Program-made: the position numbers and the translations under genes | DNA from: Sorangium aterium | GTDB lineage: Bacteria > Myxococcota_A > Polyangia > Polyangiales > Polyangiaceae | DNA length: 64,000 nt | Assembly: GCF_028368935.1 (NCBI RefSeq) | Contig: NZ_JAQNDK010000003.1 | Coordinates: forward strand, 248,001 to 312,000 | Direction of reading: 5' to 3' | Shown: piece after piece, positions 60,223-64,000 of the stretch | Layout of the letters: every line of letters begins with the position of its first letter | How positions within the stretch are numbered: the first letter of the stretch is position 1 | The notes under the pieces: generated by a model | Database searches by the model: none | Told to the model about the DNA's origin: nothing | The model's input: the letters and a program-made list of their open reading frames with translations, nothing else

Positions 60223-62250
60223 TCACTTCGGGGTGGCGGGGGCGGCGGCCGGCTGCGCGGCGGGCGCCGGCTTCTTGACGGGCAGCCCGGCGGGCGCGGT
60301 CTCGCCGGCCTCCTTCATGGCCTTGTCGATGAGCTTCTTGAACTTCGAGAACGGCTGGGCGCCGCTGATGAAGTAGCCGTTCACGACGAACGCCGGCGTC
60401 CCGCTGATGCCCGCCTTGTCCGCGACGGCGCTCTCGGAGTCCACGAACGCCTTGTGGGTGTTCGCGTCGAGCGCCTTCTTGAACTTCGTCAGGTCGAGGC
60501 CCTGCTCCTCGGCGTACTTCTCGAGCGAGGCGCGCGCGAGGCCGTCCGGCTGCCCCTGGTTCTTGAAGAGCTCCTCGTGGTACGCCCAGAACCCGGCGTT
60601 GCCCTTCTGCGCGTACGCCTCCTGCGCGGCCTCGGACGCGAGCGGCGCGTTCTTGTGCATCGGCAGCGGCCGGTGGCGCCACACGATCTTCAGCTTGTCG
60701 CCGTAGGTCTTCGAGATCTGGGAGACCGTGTCCTCGACGCGCTTGCAGAACGGGCACTCGAAGTCCGAGAAGACCTGCATCACGACCTTGGCCTTCTCGC
60801 CGCCCTTCCACGGGCTGTTCGGCGGCGGCGCGGAGACCTCCTTGCGCTCGGGCGGCGGCGGCTCCTTGCCGTCCTTGATGATCTCGGCGTAGAGGTCCTT
60901 CGCGGCGACGCCCTTGGCGAGCAGCGCCTCGGACTTCTTCAGCTCCTCGTCGATGATCGCCTTGAACTTGTCGATCGGCTGCGCGCCGACGAGCCGGCGG
61001 CCGTTGATGAAGAAGTGCGGGGTCCCGGACGCCTGCAGGTCGTCCGCGAGCTCCTGATCGGCGGCGATGGACGCGCCGTGCTTCTTGGTGGCGATCGCGG
61101 CCTTCACCTTCTCGACGTCGAGCCCGAGCTCCTTGGCGTAGCCGAGCAGGTCCTCGTCGTTGAGCTTCTGCTGGTTCTTCCAGAGCAGGTCGTACGCGTC
61201 CCAGAAGCCCTTGTCGCCCTTCTGCGCGCGGGCCTCCATGGCGAGCTCAGCCGCGGGCTCCGCGCGCTGGTGGAACGGGAGCGGGTTGTTCTTCCAGACG
61301 AACCGGACCTTGTCCCCGTAGGTCTTGACGATCTCGTCGATCGTCGGGACGACCTTGCTGCAGAAGGGGCACTGGAAGTCGGACCACTCAACGATGGTGA
61401 CCAGCGCGGTGGCCGGACCCTTCGCCGGCGCCTCGCCGACGGGCACCTTCCAGACGGTCTTGTCGTCCTCCTGCGGGCGCTCGCGGTCCTTCTGGGGCGG
61501 CGCCTTCGCCTTGTTCTCCGCGGCGAGCTTGGCGTACACCTTGTCGGGCTTCGTCCCGGAGGCGACCGCCGCCTGCGCGGCCTTGAGCTGCTCGTCGATG
61601 ACGGACGTGAACTTGTCGATCGGCTGAGCGCCGCTCAGGAACACGCCGTTGATGATCGACGCGGGCGTGCCGGTGACGCCCGAGGTCTTGCCGACCGCCA
61701 TGTCGGCGTCGATCTTGGCCATGTACTCCTGCCGATCGAACGCCGCCTTGAACTTCGCCCTGTCGACGCCGGCGTCGCCGGCCCACTTCTCGAAGCTCTC
61801 GGGCGAGAGGCTCTTCTGGTTCTGGAAGGCGAGCTCGTGGAACTTCCAGAACGCCTTCGAGCCGCCGAGGCGGAACACGGTCTCGGCCGCGAGCGCCGCC
61901 GGGCGCGCGTTCTTGTGGAAGGGGAGCGGGTTGTTCTTCCAGATGATGCGCAGCTTCTCGGGGCCGTACTTGTCCTTGAGCTGGCTGATCGTCGTCTCGA
62001 CCTTGCTGCAGAACGGACACTCGAAATCGCTGAAGACGACCATCGTCACCGGCGCCGCCCGCGTGCCCCACAGGGGGTCCTTCGACGACACCGGGATCGC
62101 CGCGTCCTCGTCGGTCCACGGCTGACCGTCTTCGACGGCGGCCGAGATCTCATGGCCGCGCGAGCCGGCGCTCCGATCGATGCTCCACATCAGCCCCATC
62201 CCTGCGATGAAGCAGAGAAGAAAGCCGACGATGGCTGTTCCCTTGTTCAT
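60223..62250 (-). CDS. membrane-anchored protein with three tandem DsbA-like thioredoxin domains
   Basis: 675 aa. One N-terminal hydrophobic anchor (AIVGFLLCFIAGMGLMW). Three DsbA-like thioredoxin domains each carry a CPFC active site: C78/C81 (FSDFECPFC), C294/C297 (WSDFQCPFC) and C499/C502 (FSDFECPFC), each followed by WKNNPLPFH or RHRPLPMHK and a cis-Pro TGTP/SGTP loop. Ala/Lys/Pro linkers separate them and the C-terminus is Pro/Ala-rich. Activity is probably periplasmic thiol oxidation or isomerisation. ATG 62250 was chosen because AGAGGAA lies upstream and further upstream sequence is not protein-like. Three domains in one chain is unusual compared with the single-domain DsbA. Confidence 0.93.
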   Translation of the reverse strand: MNKGTAIVGFLLCFIAGMGLMWSIDRSAGSRGHEISAAVEDGQPWTDEDAAIPVSSKDPLWGTRAAPVTMVVFSDFECPFCSKVETTISQLKDKYGPEKLRIIWKNNPLPFHKNARPAALAAETVFRLGGSKAFWKFHELAFQNQKSLSPESFEKWAGDAGVDRAKFKAAFDRQEYMAKIDADMAVGKTSGVTGTPASIINGVFLSGAQPIDKFTSVIDEQLKAAQAAVASGTKPDKVYAKLAAENKAKAPPQKDRERPQEDDKTVWKVPVGEAPAKGPATALVTIVEWSDFQCPFCSKVVPTIDEIVKTYGDKVRFVWKNNPLPFHQRAEPAAELAMEARAQKGDKGFWDAYDLLWKNQQKLNDEDLLGYAKELGLDVEKVKAAIATKKHGASIAADQELADDLQASGTPHFFINGRRLVGAQPIDKFKAIIDEELKKSEALLAKGVAAKDLYAEIIKDGKEPPPPERKEVSAPPPNSPWKGGEKAKVVMQVFSDFECPFCKRVEDTVSQISKTYGDKLKIVWRHRPLPMHKNAPLASEAAQEAYAQKGNAGFWAYHEELFKNQGQPDGLARASLEKYAEEQGLDLTKFKKALDANTHKAFVDSESAVADKAGISGTPAFVVNGYFISGAQPFSKFKKLIDKAMKEAGETAPAGLPVKKPAPAAQPAAAPATPK

Positions 62251-62605
62251 GATGTTTCCTCTCTCAACGTGGGTGGGGCTCCGCCAGGCGGGCCCCTCCT
62301 TCAACGCGGGTGCGGCACCGGGTGCAGCGCCCGCGACAAGATCGCCAATCGTGAGCTCCCGGGGCGGCGCGCCACCCCGGGCCAAGGGAGCCGCCGCCGC
62401 GTGCCCACAGCGCAGCCCCCGGCGGAGCGCCAGAGCCGCTCTCGACCCCTCACGCCGGCGCCTGCGCCCGGCCTCGAGCGCGGCTGGCACGTCGCCCTCG
62501 AGAGGGCGAGCCTGCGCGACGTGGGACCGGACCGGCGCCTAGGAGGCTCGGGTCAGACCGGCAAGCGCTCCGGATCTCGCGGCAGCACCGCCCTCGCGCC
62601 TGGAG
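62251..62605. other. intergenic region upstream of the triple-DsbA gene
   Basis: About 355 bp of GC-rich DNA without a convincing gene; it contains the promoter region of the gene at 60223-62250, not located. Confidence 0.5.
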
Positions 62606-62622
62606 CGGTCTCCGAGAGACCG
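62606..62622 (-). terminator. short hairpin downstream of the small secreted protein gene
   Basis: cggtctc-cga-gagaccg forms a perfect 7-bp stem with a 3-nt loop, about 40 bp after the stop at 62661 on the minus strand. No T tract. Confidence 0.4.
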
Positions 62623-62660
62623 AGCGGCGCGATCGCGTGCGGGCTGCCGGCGAGCTCGCC

Positions 62661-63155
62661 TCATCGAGGCGGGTGGTAGACGCCCTGCGCGACGCCGGGA
62701 CGCGGTCCTCCCGAGACCGCCCCGAACGAGAAGAGCGAGACGGGCGCGCACGGGGGAGGGAGGACGAGCTCCGGAAGGAGCAGCGCCTGGTGCGGAGCGC
62801 TGGCGAGCTCGCTCACAGGACCTGGGTGTCGCGAGTTCGGCCCCACCATCGGCCCGCCATCGAGCCCGGCGCAGCCTGGCGCCGCGTCGATCCGCGCGTC
62901 GGTGATCGGGAGGGTGCGGGGCGGAGCGACGGCGGAGGCTCCGCGGGGATCACAGATGGGCGCGTCCCTCGTCTCGCCCGTCGCATCGTCGACGCTGGTC
63001 AAGACGGTGCACGACGGCTCGTCCGGCGGGGCGACGATCGTCATCCGGTCGTCCTCGCACACCGGGATGATCGCAGCGCGCGCTTTCAGCGGCAGGACCA
63101 GCGCCAACGCGAACGTCAGCACGGTCATCAGGCGCTGGACAGCGTGTCGCGACAT
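62661..63155 (-). CDS. small secreted hypothetical protein
   Basis: 164 aa from ATG 63155. A signal peptide (LMTVLTFALALVLPLKARA) precedes a mature part beginning AIIPVCEDDRMTIVAPP, with Cys residues at CEDD, PSCTVL, ICDPRG and GCAGLD that could form two disulfides. No family was recognised. The GC content and codon use match the neighbours. Same strand as the triple-DsbA gene, which could act on its cysteines, but about 410 bp separate them. Confidence 0.6.
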   Translation of the reverse strand: MSRHAVQRLMTVLTFALALVLPLKARAAIIPVCEDDRMTIVAPPDEPSCTVLTSVDDATGETRDAPICDPRGASAVAPPRTLPITDARIDAAPGCAGLDGGPMVGPNSRHPGPVSELASAPHQALLLPELVLPPPCAPVSLFSFGAVSGGPRPGVAQGVYHPPR

Positions 63156-63293
63156 CCCTCGCAAGGATTAGCCGAGGCGTGCAGGGAGAGCAATGGCCCG
63201 GATCCCCGAGGGAACGCGGCACTCCGGGCCTTCCTGGACGGAGCCCGACGCTTCTCCAGGGTACCGCCCGGAGGACGCCACTTGTCGACAGGG

Positions 63294-63314
63294 TGTGGAT
63301 AACCCTGTGGATAA
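63294..63314. promoter_or_regulatory. two tandem perfect DnaA-box consensus sequences
   Basis: TGTGGATAA, the exact reverse complement of the DnaA box TTATCCACA, occurs at 63294-63302 and again at 63306-63314, three bases apart and in the same orientation, in the 289-bp gap between divergent genes. No dnaA, dnaN or gyrB gene and no AT-rich unwinding stretch lies in the window, so regulation of the kinase at 63445 or DnaA titration is likelier than an origin. Confidence 0.6.
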
Positions 63315-63332
63315 GTTGGAGAGCCCCTGTGT

Positions 63333-63347
63333 CGAACCGGTGGTTCG
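63333..63347. promoter_or_regulatory. small inverted repeat upstream of the kinase
   Basis: cgaacc-ggt-ggttcg (63333-63347), 98 bp before the kinase ATG and 18 bp after the DnaA-box pair. It could be an operator; no regulator is implied. Confidence 0.4.
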
Positions 63348-63444
63348 AGCAGCCCGCGCCAGCAGGAGCACGGCCGGTTTCAGGGTTGTGCGGCGATCCG
63401 CGCGAACTTGGCCCACCTTGTCCTACATCCGGTAGGTTCGCTTC

Positions 63445-64000
63445 ATGGCGAACTCCTCCGCGACCGTGCCTCGCCCGGTTCCTCCGCCCTCGCATGAGCC
63501 CAACAAGAGCGGCTTCGCTGCGGACGATGTTCCCCGGCCGCTCGGTCGTTACGTGCTCCTGCGGCGCATCGCCCGGGGAGGCATGGGGGAGGTGTTCCTC
63601 GCCTCCACGACCGGGCTGGAAGGGGCCGAGCGCCCCGTCGTCGTGAAGATCATCCGCCGCGAGCACGCGTCCGATCCGAGCTACATCGCCCGCTTCCTCG
63701 ACGAAGCGCGGGTGCAGGCGCAGCTCCAGCACTCCGGCGTCGCGCAGGTCATCGAGGCGGACGTCGACCCGGCGACGGGGGAGCCTTACGCGGTGGTCGA
63801 GCACGTCGAGGGCCGGAGCCTCGGCGAGGTCCGCGCCCGCGCGGTGCAGCTCGGGCACCGCTTCGACTGGGCGGAGGCGGTCGCGATCGCGACGATGATC
63901 GCGGAGGCGCTCGCCCACGTGCACGAGCGCAGGGACCCGTCGGGCGCCGCGCTCGCCATCGTCCACCGCGATCTGTCGCCGCAGAACGTGATGCTCGGCT
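63445..64000 (+). CDS. Hanks-type Ser/Thr protein kinase, N-terminal part (truncated by window)
   Basis: 185 codons are visible from ATG 63445, which has a short AGG upstream. A 30-residue Pro-rich leader precedes the kinase domain: LGRYVLLRRIARGGMGEVFLA Gly loop region (residues about 32-52), the catalytic Lys in VVVKIIRRE, the regulatory Glu in FLDEARVQAQL and the catalytic loop VHRDLSPQNVML just before the window end. HRDLSPQN with Ser is a form common in myxobacterial kinases. It appears active. The rest of the protein, including any sensor, lies beyond the window. The upstream gap has tandem DnaA boxes and an inverted repeat. Confidence 0.92.
   Translation, partial: MANSSATVPRPVPPPSHEPNKSGFAADDVPRPLGRYVLLRRIARGGMGEVFLASTTGLEGAERPVVVKIIRREHASDPSYIARFLDEARVQAQLQHSGVAQVIEADVDPATGEPYAVVEHVEGRSLGEVRARAVQLGHRFDWAEAVAIATMIAEALAHVHERRDPSGAALAIVHRDLSPQNVMLG

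Noticed and set aside
62251-62490. N-terminal extension of the triple-DsbA gene
   Set aside because: ATG 62250 has a good ribosome-binding site and starts directly at the membrane anchor; upstream residues are Arg/Ala-rich nonsense.
63156-63444. Chromosomal replication origin
   Set aside because: Only two DnaA boxes, no AT-rich unwinding region and no dnaA, dnaN or gyrB nearby; kept only as a DnaA-site finding.
1-64000. tRNA, rRNA, integrase, transposase or prophage genes
   Set aside because: No sequence with their hallmarks was seen in either strand.

Overview
The window is very GC-rich, densely coded DNA that looks like chromosome from a large-genome myxobacterium of the Sorangium/Polyangiales kind. 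The evidence is the gene content: four or five Hanks-type Ser/Thr kinases in 64 kb (several fused to AAA/TPR modules), a TIGR02996 protein, an Rhs protein with a Gly-rich PAAR-like start, paired DUF1592/DUF1552 proteins, TPR/PEGA-type outer-membrane proteins, stand-alone receivers and HEAT-repeat scaffolds. The taxonomic call is an inference from content; no rRNA or tRNA gene was seen.

Layout. 1-5037: the C-terminal part of one kinase, then a convergent kinase/cyclase-like/AAA/TPR protein. 5269-7809: a recognisable -35/-10 promoter drives an overlapping pair of unknown proteins. 7981-9663: a TPR/beta-barrel protein with an internal 21-bp repeat. 9599-17144: a polymorphic-toxin-like locus. It holds an Rhs gene interrupted by a frameshift, a C-terminal tip with deaminase-like motifs, a directly downstream TIGR02996 gene with its own probable frameshift, and a divergent TPR-SUKH gene. 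The toxin tip and the TIGR02996 gene look less GC-rich than their surroundings. 17146-27938: a membrane protein with a degenerate NtrC-like AAA domain, envelope proteins including a DUF1592/DUF1588 + DUF1552 pair, an L,D-transpeptidase and an AcpH-like protein. 28242-38953: two more giant kinases, a PAS4-STAS protein and two large nested palindromes.

39096-41604 is a molybdopterin operon, moaD-moaA-moaC-moaE. Convergent to it, 48641 down to 41645, is a complete phosphate regulon in the order phoB-phoR-pstS-pstC-pstA-pstB-phoU, with a Pho box ahead of pstS. 48979-52324 holds ndk, a degenerate histidine-kinase-like protein, dapD and dapE, linked by start/stop overlaps except for a 42-base gap before dapD. 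52422-60118 is a signalling island: one intact soluble histidine kinase, two single-domain receivers, a histidine-kinase-like protein lacking the N-box Asn, and a 1350-aa MshEN-GAF-HEAT protein. 60223-63155 has a membrane-anchored protein with three DsbA-like domains and a small secreted protein. 63156-63444 carries two perfect tandem DnaA-box consensus sequences ahead of the start of another kinase that runs off the window.

The most interesting items are: (a) the Rhs-tip/TIGR02996 pair, where the TIGR02996 protein sits in the canonical immunity-gene position; (b) degenerate signalling enzymes that keep the fold but lose catalytic residues (17146-19617, 28458-32045, 49413-50306, 55082-55945, 35408-38953); and (c) the nested palindromes at 28242-28408 and 35193-35317.
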